A stretch of 64,000 nt of DNA, taken from positions 124,001-188,000 of the forward strand of contig JANFAH010000057.1 in the NCBI GenBank assembly GCA_024663395.1. The letters run 5' to 3'. Position 1 is the stretch's first letter; each line of letters opens with the position of its first letter. The translations under genes were made by a program, and so were the position numbers. The stretch comes from Pisolithus tinctorius (taxonomy: Eukaryota; Basidiomycota; Agaricomycetes; Boletales; Pisolithaceae). This document shows positions 1 through 13,220 of the stretch, in pieces. The notes below the pieces were generated by a model that had not been told where the DNA came from, made no database searches, and was given only the letters and a program-made list of their open reading frames with translations.

Positions 1-1132
1 CGGGCTTCCCTGGGTGAAAGTGGCTTGAGAAGTTTTTATACCGGTCTTTCTGCATCTCTTCTCCGACAAATGTCGTATACGCTCGTTCGGTTGGGTAGTT
101 ATGAAGAGATGAAACGAAGAATGTCTCTAAGAGGTCCACTTGCGACCGGAAAGCTCCTTCTGGCGGCTGCAGCGGCAGGTGCACTTGGTGGTGTTGCAGG
201 AAACCCGGCAGGCATGTTGAGGCGTAGAGACTTTCGTTTGCAGCTCTTTCGCTGACAACGGTGTAGACATTCTCTTGGTACGGATGACCAGTGACTCTCT
301 AAAACGTCCGGAGAAGCGTTACGGGTACCGTAATGCTCTGACAGGCCTCGTCAGCCTTCTGAAGGAGGAAGGGATTAAAGGTATTTACAGAGGCCTTGGG
401 ACCAATACGGTGCGTTTCGACTTGTAACTTTACGGTGGCCCAGCTCTGACCGGCTTCAAGGCACGCGCAGTGTTGATGAATGTATGATTCAATGAGTTGC
501 TTTTCTTTCTCCGCTGATATAATGATTGTTTTCGCCCAACAGATATCTCAAGTGGGATCGTAAGTAGGGCTGATCGCTCGCAATGGTTGATGTGGTCACC
601 TATTCTCACGGATCGCCGATCTTCCCAGGTATGACTTCTTCAAGGCCACGCTCCTTAAACGTCGTTTACCTCTAGTAAATTATCAATTCCAAGATAACTT
701 CTCGCTCCACTCCGTAGCAAGCTTCGCAGCAGCGACGTGCGGTACAAGTGCGTTGACCGCGCTCGCGGACTCATGAATCGATGTTGACTATAGTACTCGA
801 ATTCTAGCTGTTTGTTCACCTGCTGACGTCATAAGAACAAGAATTATGGCCTCGGTCTGTCTGAATGCCCCTTTGACAGTTGCATATGTTGATTGTCCTC
901 CAGTCAGCGCAGGCGAGTCCTATACGCATCGTCATGCGTTCTTTACGGGAAGAAGGTCCGATGTTCATGTTCAAAGGCTGGTGTCCAGCCTTCATGCGCT
1001 TGGGACCCAACACAGTTCTTATGTTCGTTTTCTACGAGGTGAGTCTAAAACAGCGAATGGATAATTTACGGCCCTGATGTGGCTGTACAGCAACTCAAAC
1101 GCTGGTGGTCCTCTATTGGCCACACTCGGTAG
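1..1132 (+). CDS. Mitochondrial dicarboxylate-type carrier, 3' part (5' end outside window)
   Basis: Mitochondrial inner-membrane solute carrier (SLC25 fold), most like the dicarboxylate carrier (DIC) group. Frame 1 is open from the first base. Visible pieces are the end of repeat 1 (YTGLSASLLRQM), all of repeat 2 with GNPADILLVRM, and repeat 3 with CSPADVIRTRI, closing with FKGWCPAFMRLGPNTV and a basic tail. Both repeats show the P-x-D-x-x-x-x-R carrier signature, and about 235 residues are present. Exons read as 1-211, 267-409, 543-559, 629-741, 808-854, 904-1038 and 1091-1132. The first intron is GC-AG and the third exon is only 17 nt. The substrate is inferred from overall likeness; oxoglutarate or oxaloacetate carriers are alternatives. 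Confidence 0.85.
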
Positions 1133-2195
1133 AAGTGGTTGTCGGGTCTCCTCCCTAGAGTTTAATTGGCGCATGCCATATAGTTGGCTGCGTTGAGCAT
1201 TTTACACTTCGTTTTGTACAAGTTTTGCGTCACGGCACCGATATTATACCTTGACAAGACACGTATCCCCGATAGTGGGGGAGGGTTTTCTCTGCGGCAA
1301 TTGGTCAGTCACCCTGCAAAAATGGGTTAATGCCGTGAGATCGAGTCGTGTTAGCAACTACAAATGATGTATATCTCACCCTGGAGATGGCAAAGGCAAG
1401 AGGAGAGGAAGACAAGTAACAAGCCGCCCGTGGGGTCTCCACTGAAGAAAGTTGCTGTCATGAATGACATCGTCCCCATGGAGGTGACTATGTAGTTTCC
1501 GTTCTGATTCGTTTCTTGGTGCACCAGAAGACCAAAAAGTTAAACTTAGTTCGAATTGCCTTGTACTACATGTGTTCTCAGCAATGCATCCGTGGTTCGG
1601 GCACATAGTCTTCGGAGACCTCGATAATCACGTCCCTCACCCCCATGACCGACACCTCTCGCGCGAATCAACGGCAATTGGCTGAAATCGGGATCTCCTG
1701 CAATCCGCCACACGCTCTCGGACTGACGAACCCAACGTTCTTAACACCCGTCCAGTAACCTATCATCTTGATGCACACACGGAGACAGAGATCACTCCAC
1801 GCCCCATTCAGCAAGCCTAATGGCTGACGACTCAGTGTAATTAGAATACCACAATTGACAGAAGTCTTAAGCTGTCCCTGCTACTAGGTGGAACGTCTGA
1901 AACGGCCGGCGGGAACGGCGGCCGAAGGCCTTGCCATATAGTGCAGAATTCGCTCACTAGTAGGGAATGTGCGGGTTACGGGGGGGCCTAGTCAGTACGC
2001 TGCTTAGGACGACAAGCCCTAATACACTTGAAATGCGAAAGAAAGTCTTGAGGGTCGGGGACTACATAGCGCCCGCGCTGCTATACTAGATATTAACGTA
2101 GATATTGAGTAGATGTACTAGAGCGTGAGTTTGAGTCTATTTGGCCATCTACCCTGCTTTTGGTACGTGCGGGTTTTAAGACCGACAGGGCACTC
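1133..2195. other. Intergenic, about 1.06 kb
   Basis: Between the carrier stop and the ROK1 start. Only short open frames (76 codons at most) are found, and none continues across plausible splice sites or resembles a known protein. The part just before 2196 should hold the ROK1 promoter, but I see no clear TATA box. Confidence 0.6.
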
Positions 2196-4349
2196 ATGGA
2201 TGCCTTTCAACTCCTTTCCCGGGGAGGAGTACGCTTTGACAAGCAAAGATTCCAGTCGGACGTACGGCTGTTCAATGTAAGTATGTATAGCAATCTTCCA
2301 CGTACGGTCTCAGCCTCACAGATCGCGTCGTTTCCTTTGGTCATGTCAGAAATCGAATAGCACTGAAACCAAGGCTACCGTGTCGGTTTCGCTGGACTCG
2401 CAGTTGCCTCCAGAGCTCGATTTTTTCAAGTATGCTACGGGCGGACAGAGCAAAAGAAAAGCAACACATGACGAGAGCGTAGCTGGAGCTTCGAGACCGG
2501 CGGACCCCTCAGGCAGTATTCAGAAAAGGCGAAAGGTCGATGCAGAGGATCAGCTTTCGGATGATGGTTCAAGCGATGAAGAAGCGGACGGTACCCCGGC
2601 ACGCAAGGATCGCGTGGTGTCAAAGGGTTCAGATATTCCGATGCCTGCAGATAAATTTGAGGAATTGGCGGAGCGCTATGGGATGGCTCCCCGTCTTCTT
2701 GCAAACCTTCGTGAGCATAATTACAAGCACCCAACAGGTGTACAGGCACACGGAATACCAATATTACTTGAGGTGAGCCCGTGTGGAGAAATAATCATTT
2801 GGCGTTTTCATTTGATCCTCTGATGCAGGGGCGTGATCTTGCTGCCATCTCGCCCACGGGTACCGGAAAGACCCTTGCGTATCTACTTCCCGTGTTTTTG
2901 TCTTTACGTGCGCCAATAGCAAGTCTGAACGATGCGGGGTCAGGCGTTCGTGCTCTCGTGCTCGCTCCCACCCGCGAACTAGCTCATCAAATACATAACG
3001 AATGTTTGAAGCTAGCGACCGGCCGCAAATGGCGGCTAGTTTTGTTCAACAAGGCTACTGCTAGTACTTTACGCGACAAAAATGTGAGAGATAAAGTAGG
3101 TAAGATTATCCAGATCAAAGATAGATCTCCAGGAAGATGATCATTGTGCGCAGACATTATTATAAGCACACCGTTACGTCTCGTTGCTGCAATCGAGGAA
3201 GGTAGCCTCGAACTCAACAAGTATGTTCCTGAAATACAGTATCTGACGTTAGCTGACTTGGGACAGCGTTCGACACTTGATACTGGACGAAGCAGACCGC
3301 TTACTTGACAACGAGTTCATTGCCCAGGTCCAGGAAGTGGTGGCAGTATGCACGTATCCTGACGTGCGCAAAGCCGTATTCTCTGCAACCCTACCAGCTG
3401 GTGTCGAAAAGCTGGCAATGGGAATGCTTCGCAATCCAATTCGCATCGTGGTTGGCCTGAAGTATGTTTATCCTCTTTGTCACCCTACAGTTAATAACCG
3501 TGACGCAAGGGATACTCCTCTTCCGTTAATTGCCCAATCTCTCACTTACGTTGCCGACGACGCGTCGAAACTTCCAAGCCTTTTGACCTATCTCGCCCAG
3601 CCTTATAATCCCCCACTTCTGATATTTACTTCAACGCAACCCCGCGCTAGTTCACTGGCAGAGGAGCTCACTATGAATGGGGTACCTAACATGGATTGCT
3701 TACATGCGGGAATGACAAAGAAAGAGCGTGACGATGCGGTTAGCCGCATGCGCCGTGGAGAGAGTTGGATTATGGTAACTACGGAAGTTATGGCGCGAGG
3801 GATGGACTTCAAGGGTGTAAGAGAGGTTATCAACTATGATTTCCCGACGAGCGTGCAAAGTTACATACATAGAATCGGTCAGTGTTCTCTGCGTCAAGCA
3901 AAATTTACGAACTCATCATTCCCAGGTCGTACTGGTCGCGCTGGTCGAGAGGGCAAGGCAGTAACGTACTTCACCGATGCTGATGCTCCCTACTTAAAAT
4001 CGTATGTCTTCTTAGTTATAGCAAGAGATTGCCACTCTAATCGAGTTCTTCAGAATCGCAAACGTTCTGCTACAGTCCGGATCCTCGGTGCCGGAATGGA
4101 TACTCAAGCTGCCCAAGCCCTCGCGGCTGAAGAAGAAGCAGATGGGGAGGGTTAAGCGTGCCGAGACTGTCAATCCTGCGCGGAAAATTGGGCGACGGGA
4201 TGCAATTAAGAAAAGGTGAGGTTTTCACGAAAAAAAATTTTCGGGGATACCAAAGGTATTGATATAACATCTCAAGGGACATGATTACTGCGTCCAAGCG
4301 GCGGAAAGAGAAGGAGCAGGCTGTCGAAAGTGTGGATTCCGCAACCTGA
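2196..4349 (+). CDS. ROK1: ATP-dependent RNA helicase, ROK1/DDX52 family
   Basis: DEAD-box helicase of the Rok1/DDX52 group, which acts in the nucleolus on 18S rRNA maturation in the small-subunit processome. The start ATG opens [15 protein letters not shown], a typical Rok1 N terminus. Next come a charged stretch, the Q-motif region ([18 protein letters not shown]), motif I SPTGTGKT, Ia PTRELAHQ, Ib STPLRL, II LDEADR, III SAT, IV-V ([12 protein letters not shown]) and [13 protein letters not shown], then a lysine-rich tail. The product is about 570 residues, the usual family length. I read about eight introns; the first (2277-2349) must end at the CAG at 2349, because the later AG would create a stop. 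The intron at 3463-3511 is a multiple of three and open, but removing it restores [13 protein letters not shown], as expected. Confidence 0.93.
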
Positions 4350-5023
4350 CAAGTTTTCTTTTATCGGTAATAGTAGTACGCATGCAAATTATTGCCCCCG
4401 TAGTGATTAGGTACTGGGCATCAAACACTTACGAAGGAAGTGATTGTGAAATGTGAAGGGTTAACTTCGGTTTCACAATCACTCACCGCGGATCGGCGGC
4501 TGCTTTTGCAGCTTATGGTAATGAGTACGACTCGGTACGAGTGGCACAGACAAGAAACATTTACAGCAATACGTGACGGGTGGCATATTACTCGGTGTCA
4601 TGGTAGATATCCGTGGACCACAAACAACAGCTAGAGAGTAGGAAGTTCCAGGAACGCCTTGGAGAAAGCCCAAGCGAACTCGACCGTGGACCAAACCTGT
4701 CTGTATTTTGGTTCCGTCTCTGTCGTGACGGCACAGCCTATCAAACAAGCAAACTCGTGCAGGGGCGATCGAGATTTAGCGACATATATGGTTGATCACA
4801 AACACTCGGAAACCTCGAGGCTGCCTCGAGGTGACGCGTTGAAGAGGTCCTACCCTCTTCGCAGAACAGGTCGAATTTGGCCTCGCACTTCAAAAGGAAC
4901 CACAATCTACTGCGAGATGGGCCGTGAATCTACTAGTGGCAGATTACCGGTGTTCCCCCCAACTCGCTTAACACCCTACTCTACTACGTTGTTCTCTCTC
5001 TCCTTGCCTTCCTTGCACTCGCC
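4350..5023. other. Intergenic between ROK1 and the HMG-box gene
   Basis: 674 bp. It holds a strong inverted repeat at 4439-4483 (separate entry), two CCTCGAGG octamers about 11 bp apart near 4813, and a small GAAGAGG/CCTCTTC stem near 4840. A 140-codon open frame ending at 5081 overlaps the HMG gene's first exon in another frame and is not convincing. The second half is expected to be promoter and 5' UTR; pyrimidine-rich sequence (CTCTCTCTCC) just before the ATG fits a fungal transcription start. Confidence 0.5.
4439..4483. repeat. Perfect 13-bp inverted repeat (hairpin)
   Basis: AGTGATTGTGAAA at 4439-4451 is repeated exactly, inverted, at 4471-4483. Inside the 19-nt spacer a second stem, GAAG/CTTC (4455-4458 with 4465-4468), closes a GGTTAA loop. 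It lies 90 bp past the ROK1 stop, so it could be a 3'-UTR or termination structure, a regulator site, or a small transposon trace. Confidence 0.75.
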
Positions 5024-6322
5024 ATGCCCGCTCAACGGACTACGCGTCGATCCCGTCGGCTGTCCCGACGTTCGCCAATAAATCGTAAGCCCGGATTTAT
5101 TGTTTTTCACGGCCATTGACCGTGATCGTTCTCCGTTTCTAACACACCTTCCAAATTCGGTTGCAGTCGCGGACTATGGCGTCTACGAAGATTCCCCTGT
5201 TGCAGATCACAATATTCCGTCTCTTCACGGGGGTAGTAGTAGCAGCAGTATTGCTATGCCCATTCCAATCCCACTTCCACCGTCACTCCCGATGTTCACA
5301 GCTAATACATCCGACGATGGCCCCTCTTCTTCACCCTCGCCTACTATTGCCACACACCTCCCATTTACCCCTGGTTCGTCTCATACCAGGAACCGCAGGA
5401 AGGGCCACATTCCTCGTCCCCCAAATGCCTTCATGGTCTTCCGCTCCTGGTTGTGGAACAAGGACAACCTCAGAAACGTCGAAAGAGATAACCGCAACGT
5501 TTCCCGTATTGCAGGACGTCTCTGGAACGACCTCTCCGAGGAGCAGCGTGCTCCTTTCCGGAAAATGGCTGGAGAAGCCAAGGTGCGCCATGCACAGCTC
5601 TACCCCGAGTACAAGTATACCCCGACTTTCCGCAAGCCCAACAAGTCCTCTCAGCGTCTTCCCAAGCGTCGTCGCGAGGGATCGACAAAGAAGACCCGCA
5701 TTACCGTACCGGTGGTACCTCAAGTCAACTTCCAGGTCCCACCAATGGTGCCTAGTTCTCAAACCCCCGCAATTAATATCAAGCAAGAAACGCCCCCTCT
5801 GTCAGACTCCCGTACCCCAGATCTGGTATGGCCACTTGAAGAACTAGAAGAATTCGTCCCCACCGAGGATATCCCTCTTCTTTCACTAGATGACTGCTGC
5901 GACATGGTAACTATCCCCCCACCTATTTAAGTGACTGTCGTTCACGTCACACCATTTAGACTCTCAAGATGCCCGAAGATTGCCCACTGCCGCGGTACGC
6001 AGAACCCGCAGTTGATAGTGCTCTTTGCGGTGTAAAACCAGAAGCCGCACTTTTCGTCGACGAATGCATGCTCACTGCCTTCAATTCGTATTCCCCGCTG
6101 CCTTCGACGTCTCTTTTCGCCCCCTTCGAACAATCCCAGTCGTCTACCTACGATGGCTTTTCATGGGGATCCTCTTCCCCTACACGCTCTCCGATCATGT
6201 TCTCAAATCCGTTCGAATATTCGTCAGACGAAAAGTCCTTTTCACTGCAGACCCTTGATCAACTCTTCGACCAGTCCATATCGCCTATCACTCTCATGCC
6301 TCCTCACATTAACCACTGGTAA
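5024..6322 (+). CDS. HMG-box (MATA_HMG-type) transcription factor
   Basis: Sequence-specific nuclear DNA-binding protein of 387 residues. The single HMG box lies roughly at residues 95-170: HIPRPPNAFMVFRSW, then DLSEEQRAPFRKMAGEAK and HAQLYPEYKYTP. The short N terminus is basic; a Ser/Pro-rich stretch precedes the box. A basic patch (LPKRRREGSTKK) follows, and the tail is acidic and aromatic (PLEELEEFVP), as in activation domains. Exons are 5024-5084, 5167-5906 and 5960-6322; the last intron uses GTAACT and TTTAG. This class includes fungal mating and development regulators such as Coprinopsis Pcc1 and Ustilago Prf1, but I cannot say which orthologue this is. No mating-type homeodomain or pheromone genes lie nearby. 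Confidence 0.88.
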
Positions 6323-6724
6323 ACGAGATGAAGCTAATTTTCTCACTGGCTGGATCCTTTGAGCGCAATTGAACTTTTCTTCCATTCTCCATTCTTTTGC
6401 ACTACACATCGCCAATACATGCTCGGCGCTTGATGGCTCCCATACTTGTAGATAGATTCTTCCGGGCCACTCATCGTCTACGCATTCTGTACATCTTCAT
6501 TTCACTCTCTTTGGCACTAGGTCCGCAACTGATCCCAAATACCCCTTTACCCGCTGCACATATCTCCACATTCCCAACCCCATGCCTTTTGTATCTATTA
6601 CCTGGTACTGTGAACTTTTTGTAAAGGTAGACAGACGTGTCTCGTGGATACTCGTGTAGATAAACCGTTTGTACGATAATATGACAATGTTGAAGTAACA
6701 GAAGAACGGACAGGCATGAAGTTG
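6323..6724. other. Convergent 3' intergenic region
   Basis: 402 bp between two convergent genes (HMG-box + and CCA1 -). Nothing coding was seen; it probably contains both 3' UTRs. Confidence 0.6.
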
Positions 6725-9006
6725 TTAAACCCCTCCCTGACATTGAGTTTGTCGCTTTGCTCTCTTTGACGTTCCACCTTCACCAACCTGAGTACGTTTA
6801 CTACCTGATGTCGACTCTATCAGTGCTTGTACGTTTATTCGTCTCGAGTTACACTCCTCCTTAAGCCAACTCGCGCATGCAGCCTTGTCACCTTCGGGGT
6901 GCTCAAGTTGCCACTCGAAAACTTTGTCAAGTACAATTTTGGTCCAGGGACCCGGTTTGCTTTCAACCAGGTTGGTGACTTCGTTGCCCTGACGACAATG
7001 TCTAGAGTGTGCAAGAAGCCCAGCGACTTACTTACATCAAGTAGAGGTTTGGCGTCTGCGATGTTACCTAGCCCTAGCTCATCGATCCGCTTCGCGAACG
7101 TGTTGTATCGCTCGATACATTCTTTGGCCGCACCATCTACGTGCGGGATGTAGGTCATCGAAAGGGGGGTAGCATTACAATGAACTCACCATTGGGTGGA
7201 TAGCCTAAGCGAACCAACTCGCAGACAAGTGAGAATAAAAGAGAAGAAGTCCAGTGAGTGCCCGAGTGCGACTTGTGTAATTTCGGATTTCTCAAAAGCA
7301 GTCCTGGGAAGATGAATCAATCTCGGATGGGCATATTGCAAGGGAGGCCATATCATCATACCTAAGGAAACGCGTTCCGAAGGATTTTTGAATCTATCCT
7401 GATCCAGGGAAAGCCCGTTGACAAGCTCGGATGCAGCGCTATAGAGTGCTGGTATTGCGTCGAGGTAGTAATTCTTGTTTCCCAGCTTTAAGCCCTCGCG
7501 GATGACGGCTTCGACAAGATAATGGTCCTTTTGTTTCTGATCCTTGTACGTGATCCCATAAAGAGGAAAGAGACTAGCAGCCAAGAAGAGACGTGCTTTC
7601 GTTCCTGGGTCACGCGATATGTGGGACAGAAGCGTAGGGTGCACTGGCACCAATGGCTGATTGGTAGAAGAGGATCCTGGGGACAAAATGTTCTCGAGAA
7701 TTGTGCACGCAGTAACGGAGGTCTCTGGAGAAGTCGAAGGACAAGATGCCGCAGCAAGAATATTATCAGGGACATTAAAAATGCAGTGGTAGAGAGACAG
7801 CTCGTTTATAAGCTGTACCGCGCGAAGCGGTTGGACACCTATGCGGAAGTCGTAAGACAAGTCCTGATCGTCGCCGGGGGAAGGAGCTATCACATACCCT
7901 TCATCATCTTGTCGAGCTCCTCCCCTATTCGTTCTCGGCTGATTTTAGATATCAGTGCTTCCTTTTTGGTTGCGCATGAGCACATGGAATACCCGTCATA
8001 GTTGAGACATGTTACTTGTATAGAACTATCTTGCGCAGCGTCCCGTAATTCAGGAGTCATCTCAAACCCGAATCGGCTAGCGAATCTGACACAGCGTATA
8101 ACTCGTAGCGGATCATCACGGAACGTCTGCAGGGGAGGCAGAGGGGTCCTGACCACCCCGCTCCGGAGATCATCTAATCCCTGTCAGTGTGGCCATTTTA
8201 AAAAAACCAATACGTCTGACTGCGATTGATAGCACCTTCTCGGTAAGGTCTTCGACGGCTCGTGTGTGGACGTTGTAGAACAGTGAGTTGATCGTGATGT
8301 CCCTTCGCAAAGCATCTTCCAAAGGAGTACCGAATTTCTAGGAAAAGTCACTGGTCAATTGGATAATCTGATCCACTCTCCCGACCAAATGATGATCGAA
8401 CACGTACGACCTCCGTCGGTATGCGACTATTTTCAGTATACTCCTCGCTCCTAAGATTGACAAAATCCAAGTCAATATCGAATAAGGTCGTCCGTGCAGT
8501 TTCTAGGTGTTTTGATTGACCGGGGTTACTTTCGATCTTAGCAATCTTGTGCACGGGGATGTGCTTCTTCTCGGACAGGTAGGCCACGAACCGCTCGACG
8601 AAGGGCACGCCCATCATGTCGGATAGACAGATGTCTACATCATTGGTATCTTGACCTAATAACTGGTAAACGAACAGGACAAATTCCAAACATCAGACCC
8701 GTTTTGCTTTCCTCCAAAGGAGGTCTTATGAGAAAAAAAGAAAGAAAGAAAAAGATTAACCTTGTCCCTGACCCAGCCTCCGCTGATCCGGCATGTTGTC
8801 CTGACGCCTTTTTCCTTCTCAAGGTGGCCCGTGAATTCATCCAGTAGGGCACATAGCCGGTCTTCGGCATCGGTCAAGTCAATTTGTTCTCGTATTTGGG
8901 GTGCCATGCGATTCAAGCTCATGTTTGAGAATGCTCCACCCGGAATGAACAGGATTGACTTGACAGTGTGAGACCTTTTCAGCAACGACGAGCAGCGCAG
9001 AAGCAT
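6725..9006 (-). CDS. CCA1: CCA-adding tRNA nucleotidyltransferase (with an apparent 1-nt frameshift)
   Basis: Adds the 3' CCA to tRNAs in nucleus/cytosol and mitochondria. Class II nucleotidyltransferase signs are RISGGWVRD, the NDVDICLSD catalytic Asp pair, [12 protein letters not shown], and [20 protein letters not shown] with [13 protein letters not shown]. The C terminus ends in a long basic tail. The annotated ATG gives a 28-residue Arg/Ser-rich presequence ([17 protein letters not shown]) before a second in-frame ATG (MSLNRMAPQ), the two-start arrangement known for yeast CCA1 dual targeting. The frame breaks at a run of four A (+ strand 7237-7240): upstream reads ALGHSLDFF, downstream [14 protein letters not shown]. 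One base fewer in the run would rejoin them, so this is either a sequencing error or a real lesion. Confidence 0.88.
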
Positions 9007-9224
9007 CCGCGGCCAAGCCAAGTCTAATAATCCAATATGTCCACCGAGTCACTGACACAGTCAGGGGGAGATGAATTTCACGCGGAGTTTAAACTGCGCC
9101 CCACCCATGTGCCGTGTTGCCGGAACTACTAGTACTTACGACTTCATTGCTGTGACCGAACCCCTGCAACAGTCCCGGACGACTCTTCTCAAACGACAAG
9201 CAAGCCTTTCACTCAACAGTCTAA

Positions 9225-10238
<1,014 letters not shown>

Positions 10239-10514
10239 TCTATTAGACCACGGATTTTTTGTGATATTTCTGTGATCCACTGTTGGCAGCGGCGACGGGC
10301 CGCTTGTTACCCATTTGTCACGACGATGAGTGTTATCTTACCGCTGTTGCCTTATGCACATATTTCACTGCACGTTTTACCGGGTGAAAGCGGGTCATCA
10401 CCATGAGTGCGAACAACAGCGTATCCATATCTGAAGCCAGTTAGGCATAAGTACACCCAATGGTCGTACAACTAATTACAACATTCCAATCTCTGCCTCA
10501 TTCCACTCTACCGA

Positions 10515-11350
10515 TCACATGCTGAAGGACGATTTGGGGTACTGAAGCTTCGCCGATGCACTCTCATCCACAAACCAGTACAGCTGGCCTGGATGGACAG
10601 GTCTCACCCGCGAAGCAGGAAGCCCCTTTTCTGGATGGTCCAAAATCATGCTAAGGACATCCGCCTTCCCTTCGCCCGTCGCGACGAACGCGACACGGGC
10701 AGCATGGTTAAGGACAGGGTACGTGAGCGTAATACGTTTAGGGGGAGGTTTAGGTGAGTCGTCGAGGTAGGCGACCCATGTGTCCTCTACGGCAAGTAGC
10801 TGGTGGTTCGGGAAAAGCGAGCAGGTATGACCGTCTGATCCGATGCCCAGCAAGATGAGGTCGAAGACGGGGAAGCGAGCAGAGTCCTTTGGTGCGAACT
10901 CGCGAATGAGTTCTTCCTCGTAAGCAGCTGAGAGCATTTCGAGGTTATCTAGATGCGTGGGATCGAGCGTGTGAATCGCAGGGGGGTTGGGTAATTTTCC
11001 GAAGAGCTCCGTCATGCAGAGGTTGTGATTGGAATCTTGGTCATCGAGCGGGACAGCGCGCTCGTCAGCATAAAAGACCTGCCTGTGGCGGCATCGACAA
11101 GTCAGTCAAGATCGGATGCGAGTACTAGAGCGAGTTTTTTTTTTTGAACTTGCCATTTATCCCATTTGACACGTGGGTTGTCGATGAGGTCCTTGAGTTG
11201 CTGGGGGAGAGAACCGCCCGAGAGCGCGATCGTGAACCTGCCCTTCTTATTAACCGATTCGTCCTGAGCCTTGAGGATGAACGTGGCGAGCGCTGAGCTG
11301 AGGCCGGTCCTCAGGGAGTATACGATGGGTGAGTTGGGCGGTTGGTGCAT
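10515..11350 (-). CDS. SOL: 6-phosphogluconolactonase
   Basis: Cytosolic hydrolase of 6-phosphoglucono-delta-lactone, second step of the oxidative pentose phosphate pathway. About 260 residues in two exons. Motifs are FTIALSGGSLPQQL near the N terminus, YADERAVPLDDQDSNHNL after the intron, and DLILLGIGSDGHTCSLFP, the family signature with the catalytic His. The intron has a weak donor (GTTCAA) and ends in GGCAG, joining DKWQ to VFYADER. An upstream in-frame extension of 34 codons begins without ATG, so the ATG at 11350 is preferred. Confidence 0.93.
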
Positions 11351-11460
11351 CGTTACCGTGGTTGTGGTCAGGGGAAAGACTCTACGCCTTATCGTGCAAA
11401 TGACGTCGTCGACGCAGCTGCGATGGAGAGTACACAAACACGCACAAATCACTACACTGC

Positions 11461-13220
11461 CTAGTACTTGTCTACTAGACTAGATGGCGTGGGCATATCC
11501 TCAGCTATGCTTTCCACGTCGCCTTCTCCACCCTCGAGACTCTCCGAGAGGACACCAGGGCTCACTGTCTCCATCTTAGACGACGATCCTTGCATCCCTA
11601 ACTCAGGAAATACAGTCAACAACACGGCATCAAACAAAAACACGACCAGATGGATGTTACATGTGTTGTCACTTAAGGGATCGATGACAGCTTTGAGTGA
11701 CGCAACCGGTGACGATCCCAGGAGAATAGTCGATACGGGAACCGGCAACATCTCTGAGACCCTCCGGATCAGCAAACGACGAATCATGGCTTGTTCTTCC
11801 GGCGTTGGATCCACCGGGGGCGGTCCGGGATAACCATTTGGGAACAACGTCCGCTTCGATAGACGAACGAGCGATAGCATGGATGAAAAAGATAACACCT
11901 GGCTGTACAACATGTAGGATAGGAAGCTGAAAAAGCAAAATACTGAGGGAAACGTAGACGTCGGTCAGATATGACGCGTACCTGTTGATAAACGTCCTGA
12001 AACAAGTACACAACATGAACAGAAAGTTGAAGGCTACTGCACTGGAAAAGCGCCAATGCATCCTGAATATTTCACAGAACATCACTAGCGGTCCCCGAAT
12101 AAAATCGTGAGGGGCTTCGGGCAGGCGCTCAGGGGTATTCGTCGAGGGAACAGATGAGGAAGACGACGTGCGAGACATCGGTATAGTACACTTTTGCCCT
12201 TCTGAAGGCGGCACCTCCGGTCTTGATGCATTTGATGTCGCGTTTGCAGCCCTCGGGTGTTTCGTGGCAGTAGACTCGTTAACAAGTTTGATAGTAGATA
12301 TAGCTTGCTTGTATACGTGGATAAGGGCAAGACATGCACCGGACAGGGACTGGATGGTCGAGAGGAGCAGCACGATCAAGTTGGATAGCTGGGAAAAATG
12401 GCCATGCGAACTGGAAGATGAAGCGTGTGGGGGCTGTTGAGGTGTCAGTAACAAGGCTCAGCGGATAAGATCGAAATTATACTTGGGAAGGCACGTCTTT
12501 CTCTGGAGGCGGTCCGAGCAAGTCGAGGACGGTTTGTTGGATAAACCAGGGTTGCGTCACTCGGGGGATGATGTCTCGAACAATGAGCTTGAGGAGGACT
12601 TCCCGGATGATATACCTTTCGGCATCGGGTGCATAATCCTCGGGAGGCAGGCATATTTTGAGAACGAGATCGAGAGCATGTCTGAAGTACTCCTCGTCTA
12701 TGTTACCCTCTGGAGAGATAGCTAGGTGAGGTTGAAACAGATGGAAGAGTTGAGGTATGGTGTGAGCGCCGCCAGTCGCATAGGAAGTAGACACCTTAGA
12801 AGCGGCATGTCGGTAGTCTATGAAGTGTTCGGTGACGAGAGCTGGGACGTCGCAGAAGACCAGGGTTGACAGATCTGCGCTGAGTATACGTTGTTCGAGC
12901 ACCCGGATGACATGGACGAGTACGTTGGTGAGTTGGGGGAGAAACTCCTTGTCGTAGCGGGTGATCTTTGTCCACCACGTGTTGACATATGCTCGCAAAG
13001 ACAGCGCGATGAAATCGTAGACCTCAGCATGCAGTTCAGGCGGACATGTGGGCGACAAGAAGAGCGGAGGCAGGTCAGAACCAGGTGGGGTGTTGGGGAA
13101 CAGCAGTCGTTTGGCCAGACCAGCCTGCTGCTGTTGTCTGGCATTGGTGGACGCCAGCGACGCTGTCGTCGTCGAGCGTGCGCTGTGTGTCGGAGGCCCA
13201 CGGCGCAGAGCTGCTGGCAT
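11461..13220 (-). CDS. PXA (phox-associated) domain protein
   Basis: About 545 residues. The N-terminal third is a PXA domain, the helical membrane-associated module found before RGS/PX domains in Mdm1/SNX13/SNX14-type proteins. It includes FIALSLRAYVNTWWTKITR, VTEHFIDYRHA and a segment with YIIREVLLKLIVRDIIPR. No PX or RGS domain follows. Instead there are hydrophobic helices (LSNLIVLLLSTIQSL, VAFNFLFMLCTCF, then another stretch), a conserved-looking TLFPNGYPGPPP segment and an acidic Ser-rich end. Three exons; the introns restore QPPHASS and INSFLSYML. The start is the first in-frame ATG (MPAALRRGP). A role at ER-endosome or vacuole contacts is inference. Confidence 0.82.
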
